A stretch of DNA of 42,675 nt from Stutzerimonas stutzeri (GTDB lineage Bacteria; Pseudomonadota; Gammaproteobacteria; Pseudomonadales; Pseudomonadaceae). This document shows, piece by piece, positions 33,351 through 42,597 of this stretch (position 1 is the stretch's first letter; each line of letters opens with the position of its first letter). The stretch is from NCBI RefSeq assembly GCF_024448955.1, contig NZ_JAMOIH010000024.1, positions 1 to 42,675 of the forward strand, given 5' to 3'. Position numbers and translations under genes: made by a program. A model generated the notes under the pieces. That model saw nothing but the letters and a program-made list of their open reading frames with translations. It did no database searches and was not told the DNA's origin.

Positions 33351-34622
33351 ATGAGCTACGTGATCGACCGTCGCCTGAACGGCAAGAACAAAAGCACGGT
33401 GAACCGCCAGCGATTCCTGCAGCGATACCGCGGGCATATCAAGAAAGCGGTCGAAGAGGCTGTGGGACGCCGCTCCATCACCGATATGGAACATGGTGAG
33501 CAGATCAGCATTCCCGGTCGCGATATCGACGAGCCGATCCTGCATCACGGACGCGGCGGTCGGCAGACCATTGTTCATCCCGGCAACAAGGAGTTCATCG
33601 CCGGTGAGCGCATTCCACGGCCGCAGGGCGGTGGCGGGGGTCAGGGTGCCGGCAAGGCCAGCAATAACGGCGAAGGCATGGACGACTTCGTTTTTCAGAT
33701 CACTCAGGAAGAGTTTCTCGACTTCATGTTCGAGGACCTCGAGCTACCCAATCTGGTCAAGCGTCACCTGACCGGTACCGACACCTTCAAGACGGTGCGC
33801 GCCGGCATCAGCAACGAGGGCAATCCGTCGCGCATCAACATCGTGCGCACGTTGCGTTCGGCTCATGCGCGTCGCATTGCTCTGTCCGGTAGCAGCCGCG
33901 CCAAATTGCGTGAAGTGAAAGCCGAACTGGCGCGGTTGAAACTGGAAGAGCCCGCCAATTTCACCGACATCCAGGCGGCCGAAGAGGAAATCGAGCGGCT
34001 CAGCGCACGCATCCATCGTGTGCCCTTCCTCGACACCTTCGACCTCAAGTACAACCTGCTGGTCAAGCATCCCAACCCCAGCTCCAAGGCCGTGATGTTT
34101 TGCCTGATGGACGTTTCCGGCTCCATGACCCAGGCGACCAAGGACATCGCCAAACGCTTCTTCATCCTCTTGTACCTATTCCTCAAACGGAACTACGACA
34201 AGATTGACGTGGTGTTCATCCGCCACCACACCAGCGCCAAGGAGGTCGATGAAGAGGAATTTTTCTATTCGCGAGAAACCGGCGGAACCATTGTTTCCAG
34301 CGCTCTGAAAATGATGCAGGAGATCATGGCAGAGCGTTATCCGGCCAATGAATGGAACATCTATGCGGCGCAGGCTTCGGACGGCGATAACTGGAACGAT
34401 GACTCGCCGATCTGCCGGGACATCCTGATCAACCAGATCATGCCGTTTGTCCAATATTTCACCTACGTCGAGATCACGCCGCGCGAACATCAGGCGCTGT
34501 GGTACGAGTACAACCAGGTGGCCGAAGCCTTCGGCGACTCGTTCGCCCAACAGCAACTGGTGACCGCAGGCGACATCTATCCGGTGTTCCGCGAACTCTT
34601 CCAGCGGCGCATGGCTAGCTGA
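33351..34622 (+). CDS. yeaH: YeaH (DUF444) von Willebrand A-like protein
   Basis: A 423-aa protein of the DUF444/YeaH family. A metal-site-like motif DVSGS begins at D254 ([10 protein letters not shown]), as in vWA domains, and a glycine-rich linker [10 protein letters not shown] lies near residue 95. GGAGG precedes the ATG. It is the invariant partner of YeaG, possibly its substrate or scaffold, but no biochemical role is settled. A hairpin separates it from yeaG. Confidence 0.92.
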   Translation: MSYVIDRRLNGKNKSTVNRQRFLQRYRGHIKKAVEEAVGRRSITDMEHGEQISIPGRDIDEPILHHGRGGRQTIVHPGNKEFIAGERIPRPQGGGGGQGAGKASNNGEGMDDFVFQITQEEFLDFMFEDLELPNLVKRHLTGTDTFKTVRAGISNEGNPSRINIVRTLRSAHARRIALSGSSRAKLREVKAELARLKLEEPANFTDIQAAEEEIERLSARIHRVPFLDTFDLKYNLLVKHPNPSSKAVMFCLMDVSGSMTQATKDIAKRFFILLYLFLKRNYDKIDVVFIRHHTSAKEVDEEEFFYSRETGGTIVSSALKMMQEIMAERYPANEWNIYAAQASDGDNWNDDSPICRDILINQIMPFVQYFTYVEITPREHQALWYEYNQVAEAFGDSFAQQQLVTAGDIYPVFRELFQRRMAS

Positions 34623-34632
34623 GGTACGCAGC

Positions 34633-36168
34633 ATGAAACGACAGCCCATATCCACCGGCTCGGAATGGACCTTCGACCTGATCCGTACCTACGACCGCGA
34701 GATCGGACGTATCGCCGAGCGCTATGCGCTGGATACCTACCCGAACCAGATCGAGGTCATCACCGCCGAGCAGATGATGGACGCCTACGCCTCGGTGGGC
34801 ATGCCGCTGGGCTACCACCACTGGTCCTATGGCAAGCATTTCCTCAGCACCGAGAAATCCTACACGCGAGGCCAGATGGGACTGGCCTACGAGATCGTAA
34901 TCAACTCCGACCCCTGCATCGCCTATCTGATGGAAGAAAACACCATCACCATGCAGGCGTTGGTAATCGCCCATGCCAGCTACGGCCACAACAGTTTCTT
35001 CAAGGGCAACTACTTGTTCCGCACCTGGACCGATGCCAGTTCGATCATCGACTACCTCGTGTTCGCCAAGCAGTACATCACCCAGTGCGAGGAACGCCAC
35101 GGCATCGATGCGGTGGAAGACTTGCTCGATTCCTGCCATGCCCTGATGAATTACGGCGTCGACCGTTACAAGCGCCCCTATCCCATTTCCGCCGAAGAGG
35201 AGCGGCGTCGCCAGAAGGACCGCGAGGAGCATCTGCAGAAGCAGATCAACGACCTCTGGCGGACCATTCCCAAGTTCGGTGAAAAGGACGACGAGCGCCA
35301 ACGTGACCAGCGCTTCCCGGCCGAGCCGCAAGAGAACATTCTCTATTTCATCGAGAAGCACGCTCCTCTGCTGGAGCCGTGGCAGCGCGAGGTGGTGCGT
35401 ATCGTGCGCAAGATCGCGCAGTACTTCTATCCGCAGCGCCAGACCCAGGTGATGAACGAGGGTTGGGCGACGTTCTGGCACTACACGCTGCTCAACGATC
35501 TGTACGATGAGGGCTTGGTGACCGACGGTTTCATGATGGAATTTCTGCAGTCGCACACTAGCGTGATCTATCAACCCGGCTTCGACAGTCCGTATTACAG
35601 CGGCATCAACCCCTACACGCTTGGGTTCGCCATGTATCAGGACATCCGCCGGATCTGCGAGAACCCCACCGAGGAAGACAAGCGCTGGTTCCCTGACATT
35701 GCCGGCAGCGACTGGCTGACCACGGTGAAGTTCGCGATGAACAACTTCAAGGATGAGAGCTTCATCCTGCAATTTCTCTCACCGAAGGTGATCCGCGATC
35801 TCAAGTTGTTCAGCATCCTCGACGACGATCAGAAAGACGAACTACTGGTCCCTGCCATTCATGACGAAAACGGCTACCACGCCATTCGCGAATTGTTGGC
35901 AGCGCAGTACAACCTTGGCAATCGCGAGCCCAACGTGCAGGTATGGAGCGTCGATCGTCGCGGGGATCGCTCACTGACCCTGCGCCATCAGCAACACGAC
36001 CGCAAACCACTGGGCGGCTCCACCGACGAGATACTCAAGCACCTACATCGGCTTTGGGGGTTCGACGTTCATCTGCACTCGATGCAGGACGACAAGCTCG
36101 TCACCACGCACCACATGCCGCCCCGGGTCGAACCGGAGGGCGAAAGCAGATTTCCTGGCATGAACTGA
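34633..36168 (+). CDS. spoVR: SpoVR family protein (YcgB)
   Basis: A 511-aa soluble protein of the SpoVR/YcgB family, named for a Bacillus sporulation-cortex gene but common in non-spore-forming bacteria. Conserved stretches include MNEGWATFWHYTLLNDLYDE and HTSVIYQPGFDSPYYSGINP. The function is unknown; in enterics ycgB is RpoS-dependent. GAGG lies before the ATG, 10 bases after yeaH. A terminator follows the stop, closing the three-gene unit. Confidence 0.93.
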   Translation: MKRQPISTGSEWTFDLIRTYDREIGRIAERYALDTYPNQIEVITAEQMMDAYASVGMPLGYHHWSYGKHFLSTEKSYTRGQMGLAYEIVINSDPCIAYLMEENTITMQALVIAHASYGHNSFFKGNYLFRTWTDASSIIDYLVFAKQYITQCEERHGIDAVEDLLDSCHALMNYGVDRYKRPYPISAEEERRRQKDREEHLQKQINDLWRTIPKFGEKDDERQRDQRFPAEPQENILYFIEKHAPLLEPWQREVVRIVRKIAQYFYPQRQTQVMNEGWATFWHYTLLNDLYDEGLVTDGFMMEFLQSHTSVIYQPGFDSPYYSGINPYTLGFAMYQDIRRICENPTEEDKRWFPDIAGSDWLTTVKFAMNNFKDESFILQFLSPKVIRDLKLFSILDDDQKDELLVPAIHDENGYHAIRELLAAQYNLGNREPNVQVWSVDRRGDRSLTLRHQQHDRKPLGGSTDEILKHLHRLWGFDVHLHSMQDDKLVTTHHMPPRVEPEGESRFPGMN

Positions 36169-36179
36169 CAGTAAGACCC

Positions 36180-36236
36180 GGAGGCTGACCGAACGAGCAC
36201 CGAGCTTGAAGCTTGGATCAGCCTCCAGCACTTTTT
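36180..36236 (+). terminator. Terminator after spoVR
   Basis: GGAGGCTGA (36180-36188) and TCAGCCTCC (36218-36226) form a 9-bp perfect stem, followed within five bases by CTTTTT. The loop contains AGCTTGAAGCT, a heptamer-family unit that can fold on itself. Confidence 0.7.
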
Positions 36237-36284
36237 CCGGCCTCACCGCCGTTATCCTTTATCCTCCGCTCACAGGAGGACTAC

Positions 36285-37508
36285 ATGCAGATCTACAAAG
36301 TCGGTGGTGCGGTGCGTGATCGTTTACTGGGGCGCCCGGTAACCGAGGTGGATTGGGTGGTGGTCGGCTCAAGCGCCGAAGAAATGCAGGCCAAGGGCTT
36401 TCGCCCGGTGGGCGCGGATTTCCCGGTTTTCCTGCATCCGGCTACTGGCGAGGAATATGCGCTGGCCCGCACCGAACGCAAGAGTGGCCGGGGCTACGGT
36501 GGTTTCATCTTCTATACGAGCCCCGACGTCACGCTGGGAGAGGATCTGAACCGGCGGGACCTGACCATCAACGCCATGGCCGAGGACGAGCATGGCCAAC
36601 TAATCGACCCCTACGGCGGCCAATCCGATCTGTCGGCACGTCTACTTCGCCACGTATCCTCCGCTTTCGCTGAAGATCCGTTGAGGGTACTGCGTGTGGC
36701 CCGCTTTGCCGCGCGTTATGCCGATCTCGGCTTCAGCGTTGCCGCTGAAACGCAGGCATTGATGCGCCAGCTTGCCGAATCAGGTGAGCTCCAGGCGCTG
36801 ACACCGGAACGCAGTTGGAAGGAAATTTCACGCGCGCTGATGGAGCCTCGCCCTGACGTGTTCGTACAGGTATTGCACGATTGCGGCGCGCTGAAGGAGC
36901 TGTTTCCGGAAATCGAGCGGCTGTTCAACGCCCCGCAATCGGACGTGCAAGGTTGCGAAACTACTGCCGCCGAGCATTTGCTCAGGGTGATGCGTGAATG
37001 CGCGGCGCATCAGCAACCACTGCCGGTGCGCTGGACTTGTTTGTTGCTGCCTCTGGGACAGCCGGCTACACCGGGTGACTCGGCGTCAGAGCCACACAAA
37101 CGGGAACTGCAGCAAATCGAAGCCGTCAACCGCCGTTACAAGGTTCCGCGAGATTGCCAGGAACTGGCCATGCTGGCTGGTGAGTTTCTCGCGTTCAGTC
37201 ATGACGCAATGAGGTTATCGGCGCTCATGCTGTTCGAGGTACTACAACACTTCGACATCTACCGCCGCCCGGAGCGCTTCGAACTGTTCCTTGCCGCCTG
37301 CGAAATGGACGCGCGGGCCCGTGTTGATTTTGTGATCGGCGGCTATCCCCAAGCCGATTACCTACGTGGCGCCGCTGAGTCCGCTCGATCGGTACAGGTG
37401 AAGCCGTTAATTGAGCGAGGTTATAAGGGCGCGGAGCTGGGCGAGGCGCTCAAACTCGAACGTCTGGAAGCGGTTCGGCAGTATTGCGACAAAGCACACT
37501 CCGACTGA
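36285..37508 (+). CDS. cca: tRNA CCA-adding nucleotidyltransferase with degenerate HD domain
   Basis: Adds or repairs the 3'-CCA end of tRNAs. The 407-aa class II enzyme has intact [12 protein letters not shown] (5-16), the catalytic DWVVVG strand, and [10 protein letters not shown]. The gamma-proteobacterial Cca usually ends with an HD phosphohydrolase domain; here the expected HD pair reads L255-P256 in CLLLPLGQ, and other metal-ligand histidines are also not seen. H231 (TAAEHLL) remains. The transferase should work; 2',3'-cyclic phosphodiesterase and phosphatase activities are probably lost. ATG 36285 follows AGGAGG. Confidence 0.93.
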   Translation: MQIYKVGGAVRDRLLGRPVTEVDWVVVGSSAEEMQAKGFRPVGADFPVFLHPATGEEYALARTERKSGRGYGGFIFYTSPDVTLGEDLNRRDLTINAMAEDEHGQLIDPYGGQSDLSARLLRHVSSAFAEDPLRVLRVARFAARYADLGFSVAAETQALMRQLAESGELQALTPERSWKEISRALMEPRPDVFVQVLHDCGALKELFPEIERLFNAPQSDVQGCETTAAEHLLRVMRECAAHQQPLPVRWTCLLLPLGQPATPGDSASEPHKRELQQIEAVNRRYKVPRDCQELAMLAGEFLAFSHDAMRLSALMLFEVLQHFDIYRRPERFELFLAACEMDARARVDFVIGGYPQADYLRGAAESARSVQVKPLIERGYKGAELGEALKLERLEAVRQYCDKAHSD

Positions 37509-37571
37509 CTCATGCCCCCAACGCCACACGGCACGATTGATCAGCGGCGTAAATGGTGGCTGGCGTGGCCG

Positions 37572-38096
37572 TCAGTCGTGCAACAGGGCGAGCGGCGTCA
37601 GCTCCGCTCCTTTCCATTGAAAAGCCACAGGCCAGAGCTTTTGCTCGATCGCCGAATCCCGCCAAAGCTCGGCAAAATTGCAACCCGCGATCGGATGCTG
37701 TACGTCCGGCGCCAGCAGCGCCAACGGCCAGAGCACGAAGGCATTCTTCAGCGTCTCAGGGCGCGGCAGTTCCAGCCCATGAAAATTGCCCACCAGATTG
37801 CCGTACATCAGCACGTCGATATCCAGCGGCAGGCCTTTGCGATCCGGCGCGTAGCGACCGTTGTCCGCCTCGATGAACTTGAGCCGACGATCCAGCTCCA
37901 TCAGCGGCAATTCGGTGATTCCGGAAACGACCAGGTTGTAGAAATTGTCGCCCTTGTAACCCACCGCCAAGCTTTCGAAGACAGGCGAACAGCGCATGTC
38001 GCCGAGCAATTGCTCCAGCGCATCGAGACCGGCGGTCAGGTTATGTTCACGCCTGTTGTTGCTGCCCAGCCCGAGCAGTACGCGAGTCAGCGGCAT
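37572..38096 (-). CDS. folK: FolK-like 2-amino-4-hydroxy-6-hydroxymethyldihydropteridine pyrophosphokinase
   Basis: Predicted HPPK that pyrophosphorylates the pterin in folate synthesis. The 174-aa protein begins [18 protein letters not shown] as expected, and has [12 protein letters not shown] and [14 protein letters not shown]. The usual WGPRTLDLD block is altered to [12 protein letters not shown], so the conserved Trp and Arg seem missing. Pseudomonads carry a second, canonical FolK elsewhere, so this may be a divergent paralogue. It overlaps the end of folB by 10 bases. Confidence 0.8.
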   Translation of the reverse strand: MPLTRVLLGLGSNNRREHNLTAGLDALEQLLGDMRCSPVFESLAVGYKGDNFYNLVVSGITELPLMELDRRLKFIEADNGRYAPDRKGLPLDIDVLMYGNLVGNFHGLELPRPETLKNAFVLWPLALLAPDVQHPIAGCNFAELWRDSAIEQKLWPVAFQWKGAELTPLALLHD

Positions 38097-38440
38097 CCGC
38101 GTTCGATCTCCACACCCAACGCCGAAGCGCGAGTATTGACGCCCGGTTTGGTGACCCGCAGCCTCAGCCAAGGAATGCCGAACTGGCTCATCAGACTGGC
38201 AGCCAACCGCTCGGCGAAGGTTTCGACCAGCTCGAAGCGAGAAGCCTGTGCGAAGCGATCAATGGTCGCGGTCACTTCGGCGTAATCCAGCGCCTTGTCC
38301 AGCTCGTCATTCTCTGCGGCAGGGCGAATGTCCCAGCCGAGCGTCAGATCCAGACGCAAGCACTGCCGAATGCCGCGCTCCCAATCGTAGGCGCCGATCA
38401 GCGTGTCCACTTCCAGCCCCTCGATGAAAACTGTATCCAC
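38087..38440 (-). CDS. folB: Dihydroneopterin aldolase
   Basis: Splits dihydroneopterin to the hydroxymethyl pterin plus glycolaldehyde, the step before FolK. The 117-aa protein starts at a GTG at 38440 with GGGAGAG upstream and reads [20 protein letters not shown]. The family YDWER motif and the VETFAERLA segment are present. The longer frame from ATG 38527 would cover the plsY start and is not homologous. It is divergent from plsY. Confidence 0.92.
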   Translation of the reverse strand: MDTVFIEGLEVDTLIGAYDWERGIRQCLRLDLTLGWDIRPAAENDELDKALDYAEVTATIDRFAQASRFELVETFAERLAASLMSQFGIPWLRLRVTKPGVNTRASALGVEIERGCR

Positions 38441-38515
38441 GCAACTCTCTCCCACAGCACGACAATTCCAGTACGCGCCGTTAGACTCAGGAGCTCCCTG
38501 CCCCGGATGGATGTC

Positions 38516-39085
38516 ATGTTCTGGCAACTGACACTGCTCGCCTATCTGACCGGCTCGCTATCATTCGCCATTCTACTCAGTCGCCTGGCGGGTGCTCCCG
38601 ATCCGCGTGCCGGCGGCTCCGGCAATCCCGGCGCCACCAACATGCTGCGGCTTGCCGGTAAACGTCTGGCAATCACCACCCTGATCGGCGATCTGCTCAA
38701 GGGCCTGCTGCCGGTTTTGCTCGCTGCGGCTTTGGGCCTTTCTATCCAGCAGCAAGCCTGGATCGCGCTCGCAGCGGTGCTCGGTCATCTGTATCCACTG
38801 TACTTTCGCTTTCATGGTGGCAAGGGCGTGGCTACCGCCGCCGGCGCCCTGCTCGGACTTCACCCACCGACCGCACTGCTCGCGCTGATCATCTGGCTGC
38901 TGGTGCTCAAAGCGACTCGCACCAGCTCGCTGGCCGCACTTGTTGCATTACCGCTCTGCCTGCCCTTTCTGGCCTGGCAACAGCCTGGCGCGCTCTTGCC
39001 CATGATCGTGCTGGCCGCGCTTATCGTCTGGCGTCACCGGATCAATTTGCGCGACCTGTTCGCAGGCACGGAGCGGCATTTCTAG
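38516..39085 (+). CDS. plsY: Acyl-phosphate glycerol-3-phosphate acyltransferase
   Basis: Inner-membrane enzyme that moves an acyl group from acyl-phosphate to glycerol-3-phosphate, opening phospholipid synthesis. The 189-aa protein has five to six hydrophobic helices. The family signatures are [23 protein letters not shown] and [20 protein letters not shown] chose the ATG at 38516 to match the family length; ATG 38507 is possible and adds three residues. It is convergent with tsaD. Confidence 0.94.
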   Translation: MFWQLTLLAYLTGSLSFAILLSRLAGAPDPRAGGSGNPGATNMLRLAGKRLAITTLIGDLLKGLLPVLLAAALGLSIQQQAWIALAAVLGHLYPLYFRFHGGKGVATAAGALLGLHPPTALLALIIWLLVLKATRTSSLAALVALPLCLPFLAWQQPGALLPMIVLAALIVWRHRINLRDLFAGTERHF

Positions 39086-39098
39086 ACGGTTTGCTACG

Positions 39099-40124
39099 TC
39101 ATACAGCTGGCAACGTCTCCATCGGCCAGCGCGCCTGAACCGAGATTTCCGGGCCATCCTGCTGACCAGCCAGTAATCGCTGACAACCGGCGTACGCGAT
39201 CATAGCGCCGTTATCGGTACAGAAACGTGGCCGCGCATAGAACACCTTTCCGTTCAACTCACCGAGCATGGCTTCGAGACTCTTACGCAGCGCCAGATTG
39301 GCACTCACGCCGCCGGCGATCACCAGACTCTTGAGGCCCGTCTGCTTCAAGGCACGCTGGCACTTGATGGTCAGCGTCTCGACGACGGCCTGCTGAAAGG
39401 CCAGCGCGATATCGCAACGAGTCTGCTCGCCGTCGTCACCGGCGTTACGGCAGTGCTGCCAAGTAGTCAGGGTCGAGGTTTTGAGGCCGCTGAAGCTGAA
39501 ATCCAGCCCCGGGCGATCGGTCATCGGCCGCGGGAAGGTGAATCGACCCGGCGTCCCGCGCTCGGCAAGCGCAGCGATTTCCGGGCCACCTGGATAGCGC
39601 AAGCCCATGAGCTTGGCCGTCTTGTCGAACGCCTCGCCGGCGGCGTCGTCCACCGACTCGCCCAGCAGTTCATAACGACCGATACCGTCGACACGAACCA
39701 GCTGCGTATGGCCACCGGATACCAGCAACGCGACGAAGGGGAACGCCGGTGGATGCTCTTCGAGCATCGGCGCCAACAGATGCCCTTCCATATGATGCAC
39801 CCCGACTGCCGGAATGCCCCAGGCAAAGGCCATCGCCTGCGCACAGGACGCACCCACCAGCAACGCCCCGACAAGGCCGGGACCAGCCGTGTAAGCAACC
39901 GCATCGATCTGGCTCGAATCGCGTCCGGCTTCGTCGAGTACCTGACGGATCAGCGGTAACATGCGTTTGACGTGATCACGCGAGGCCAGCTCCGGCACCA
40001 CGCCGCCATAGACGCGATGCAGGTCGATCTGGCTGAACAAGGCGTCGGCCAGCAGGCCGTGTTCGCTGTCGTACAGCGCGACGCCGGTCTCGTCGCATGA
40101 TGTTTCCAGCCCCAGCACCAGCAT
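39099..40124 (-). CDS. tsaD: tRNA N6-threonylcarbamoyladenosine transferase TsaD
   Basis: Transfers threonylcarbamoyl to A37 of ANN-decoding tRNAs, together with TsaB and TsaE. The 341-aa ASKHA-fold protein begins [14 protein letters not shown] and carries metal ligands H111 and H115 in [11 protein letters not shown]. The C-terminal ATP-site block is [16 protein letters not shown] 40124 is preferred over a GTG at 40130, whose ribosome site would be too close. It is divergent from rpsU, the usual arrangement in gamma-proteobacteria. Confidence 0.96.
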   Translation of the reverse strand: MLVLGLETSCDETGVALYDSEHGLLADALFSQIDLHRVYGGVVPELASRDHVKRMLPLIRQVLDEAGRDSSQIDAVAYTAGPGLVGALLVGASCAQAMAFAWGIPAVGVHHMEGHLLAPMLEEHPPAFPFVALLVSGGHTQLVRVDGIGRYELLGESVDDAAGEAFDKTAKLMGLRYPGGPEIAALAERGTPGRFTFPRPMTDRPGLDFSFSGLKTSTLTTWQHCRNAGDDGEQTRCDIALAFQQAVVETLTIKCQRALKQTGLKSLVIAGGVSANLALRKSLEAMLGELNGKVFYARPRFCTDNGAMIAYAGCQRLLAGQQDGPEISVQARWPMETLPAV

Positions 40125-40210
40125 GGGCACAACCTTCAGAGAAGCGAATGAAGCCGCGCATATTAATCGCCGCGACCTTCGACCGACCAGCGCTTTTCGC
40201 TCGGCGGGCT

Positions 40211-40239
40211 TTGCATTCCACGTGACAAGGCGTTAACAT
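40211..40239 (+). promoter_or_regulatory. Candidate promoter for rpsU-dnaG
   Basis: TTGCAT (40211-40216) and TAACAT (40234-40239) are 17 bases apart, about 80 bases before rpsU. The -10 matches four of six bases and the -35 three or four. Confidence 0.3.
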
Positions 40240-40320
40240 CCGCAACCCTTAAAACCAGCGTGCTCGCGAACATTTGCCGAAGCGCGTTGTAACCGGTAAA
40301 CAAGTGAAGGTACGTCCTGG

Positions 40321-40536
40321 ATGCCCAACGTTAAAGTTAAAGAGAACGAACCATTCGACGTAGCTCTGCGTCGCTTCAAGCGTTCTTGCGAAAAAGCCGG
40401 CGTGCTGGCCGAAGTCCGCAGCCGTGAGTTCTACGAGAAGCCCACTGCCGAGCGCAAGCGTAAAGCTGCTGCCGCAGTCAAGCGTCACGCCAAGAAAGTG
40501 CAGCGCGAACAGCGCCGCAGCGTTCGCCTGTACTGA
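40321..40536 (+). CDS. rpsU: 30S ribosomal protein S21
   Basis: A 71-aa, strongly basic protein of the small subunit that helps base pairing of mRNA with the 16S 3' end. The sequence [20 protein letters not shown] is close to the enterobacterial S21. GAAGG lies 12-16 bases before the ATG. It is the first gene of the macromolecular synthesis operon rpsU-dnaG-rpoD. Two terminators follow it, so most transcripts should stop before dnaG. Confidence 0.98.
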   Translation: MPNVKVKENEPFDVALRRFKRSCEKAGVLAEVRSREFYEKPTAERKRKAAAAVKRHAKKVQREQRRSVRLY

Positions 40537-40559
40537 TCCAGTACAGCTGAAGCTGCATC

Positions 40560-40582
40560 AAGCCCGGCCTATGCCGGGCTTT
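40560..40582 (+). terminator. First hairpin between rpsU and dnaG
   Basis: AAGCCCGGC (40560-40568) and GCCGGGCTT (40573-40581) flank the loop CTAT. The T-run is short (TTTGCATT). Confidence 0.75.
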
Positions 40583-40594
40583 GCATTGAAGGAG

Positions 40595-40634
40595 ACTCCG
40601 CTTCGCCAGCCGGCGAATGGTCGGAGTTTTTTTT
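40595..40634 (+). terminator. Second, strong terminator between rpsU and dnaG
   Basis: The outer stem is ACTCCG with CGGAGT, the inner stem TTCGCC with GGCGAA, and the T-run has eight Ts (40627-40634). It lies about 40 bases before the dnaG start. Confidence 0.88.
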
Positions 40635-40674
40635 CATTCCGGCCCGAACACTGCGAGCGTATTCTCATACCCCT

Positions 40675-42597
40675 ATGGCCGGCCTGATACCGCAATCGTT
40701 CATCGATGACCTCTTGAACCGCTCCGACATCGTCGAAGTGGTGAGTTCGCGTATCCAGCTGAAAAAAACCGGCAAGAACTACACCGCCTGCTGCCCGTTT
40801 CATAAGGAAAAGACCCCGTCGTTCAGCGTCAGCCCCGACAAGCAGTTCTATTACTGCTTCGGCTGCGGCGCCGGCGGCAACGCCCTCGGCTTCGTCATGG
40901 ATCACGACAGCCTGGAATTCCCCCAGGCCGTCGAGGAACTGGCCAAGCGCGCCGGCATGGAAGTGCCCCGCGAAGAAAGCGGCCCCGGACGCAAACCGCG
41001 TCAGCCGGTGGACTCGCCGCTCTACCCGCTACTGGATGCCGCCGCCGAGTATTACCGTCAGGCGCTCAAGGGGCACCCGGCCCGCAAGGCCGCGGTGGAA
41101 TACCTCAAGGGCCGCGGCCTGTCCGGCGCCATTGCCCGGGATTTCGGCCTCGGTTTCGCGCCGCCCGGCTGGGACAACCTGATGAAGCACCTGGGCGGCG
41201 ACGCCCTGCAGCAAAAGGCGATGATCGATGCCGGCCTGCTGATCGAGAACGCTGAAACCGGAAGAAGCTACGACCGCTTCCGCGACCGCGTGATGTTTCC
41301 CATCCGCGACAGTCGAGGACGCATCATTGCTTTCGGCGGCCGAGTGCTAGGGGACGATAAGCCTAAGTATTTGAACTCACCGGAAACACCCGTCTTCCAC
41401 AAGGGCCAGGAACTCTATGGCCTTTACGAAGCGCGCAAAGCCAACCGCGACCTGGACGAGATCATGGTCGTTGAGGGCTACATGGACGTGATCGCACTGG
41501 CCCAACAAGGGCTGCGCAACGCCGTCGCCACACTCGGTACCGCCACCAGCGACGAACATCTCAAGCGACTGTTTCGCGTCGTGCCAAGCGTGCTTTTCTG
41601 CTTCGACGGCGACGCAGCGGGCCGCAAGGCCGCCTGGCGAGCGCTGGAATCGGCGCTACCGAATCTGCAGGACGGCCGGCGTGCACGCTTTCTGTTCCTG
41701 CCAGAAGGCGACGATCCGGATACCCTGGTGCGCCGCGAAGGCACCGATGCCTTCATGGCTCGAATACAGCAACAAGCCCAACCACTGGCCGACTACTTTT
41801 TCCAGCAACTCAGCGAAGAAGCTGACCCACGCTCGCTGGAAGGTAAGGCCCACCTGGCCACACTGGCGGCGCCACTCATCGAAAAAATACCGGGCGCCAA
41901 CTTGCGCGCTCTGATGCGCCAGCGCCTCGGCGAGATCACCGGATTGCATAGCGACGCACTTCAGCAGATGAGTGCCGCATCACCGGGCGCAACCCCTGAA
42001 TACGACGACAGCGCCTATTACGACACCGGCTCCGGGCAAGACGAAGGTGACTATTACGTACCGTCCGAACCGGCTCAGCCGAAACGCAATGGCAAGAAAG
42101 AGTGGAAGAAAGACTGGAAAAAACCCGGCCAGCAGCCAGACTTTAAAGCCCGAGTGCCAAGAAAACCAGCCACCGTGGAGCCGCCGGCTCTGACTACACT
42201 GCGCACGCTGCTGCATCATCCGGAGCTTGCCCAGAAAGTCGAAGATGTGAGTCATTTCGCCGCAGAAGACGACACCTACGCTCAACTGCTCGTCGCGCTT
42301 CTCGGCACGCTGCAGAAGAATCCCAGGCTACGCAGCCTGCAATTGATTGCTCGCTGGCATGGAACCGACCAAGGGCGCCTTTTACGCGCACTTGCGGAGA
42401 AAGAATGGCTGATCTCGGCCGATAACCTTGAACAACAGTTTTTCGACACCATTAAGACTCTGGCCGCCAGACAACGTGAACGCAGCCTTGAATCGCTGCT
42501 CCGCAAAGCTCGCCAGGGTGAACTCAGCGCAGAGGAGAAAGATCAACTGCGCAACCTGCTAAATCGCAACTCAGCACCCGCTATAGGGCACATCTAA
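40675..42597 (+). CDS. dnaG: DNA primase
   Basis: Makes RNA primers for replication and binds the DnaB helicase. The 640-aa protein has the CHC2 zinc ribbon C40, H43, C61, C64. The TOPRIM polymerase core has its conserved Glu at E267 in VVEGYMDVIALAQQG and DGDAAGRKA further on. A Lys/Pro-rich linker near 460-500 leads to the C-terminal helicase-binding domain. No good ribosome site precedes the ATG, consistent with the low DnaG output known for this operon. rpoD should follow to the right. Confidence 0.97.
   Translation: MAGLIPQSFIDDLLNRSDIVEVVSSRIQLKKTGKNYTACCPFHKEKTPSFSVSPDKQFYYCFGCGAGGNALGFVMDHDSLEFPQAVEELAKRAGMEVPREESGPGRKPRQPVDSPLYPLLDAAAEYYRQALKGHPARKAAVEYLKGRGLSGAIARDFGLGFAPPGWDNLMKHLGGDALQQKAMIDAGLLIENAETGRSYDRFRDRVMFPIRDSRGRIIAFGGRVLGDDKPKYLNSPETPVFHKGQELYGLYEARKANRDLDEIMVVEGYMDVIALAQQGLRNAVATLGTATSDEHLKRLFRVVPSVLFCFDGDAAGRKAAWRALESALPNLQDGRRARFLFLPEGDDPDTLVRREGTDAFMARIQQQAQPLADYFFQQLSEEADPRSLEGKAHLATLAAPLIEKIPGANLRALMRQRLGEITGLHSDALQQMSAASPGATPEYDDSAYYDTGSGQDEGDYYVPSEPAQPKRNGKKEWKKDWKKPGQQPDFKARVPRKPATVEPPALTTLRTLLHHPELAQKVEDVSHFAAEDDTYAQLLVALLGTLQKNPRLRSLQLIARWHGTDQGRLLRALAEKEWLISADNLEQQFFDTIKTLAARQRERSLESLLRKARQGELSAEEKDQLRNLLNRNSAPAIGHI

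Noticed and set aside
34615..35772. 385-codon open frame on the minus strand opposite spoVR
   Set aside because: Spans the coding region of a clearly conserved gene; composition is that of a GC-rich antisense shadow, with no ribosome site or known motif.
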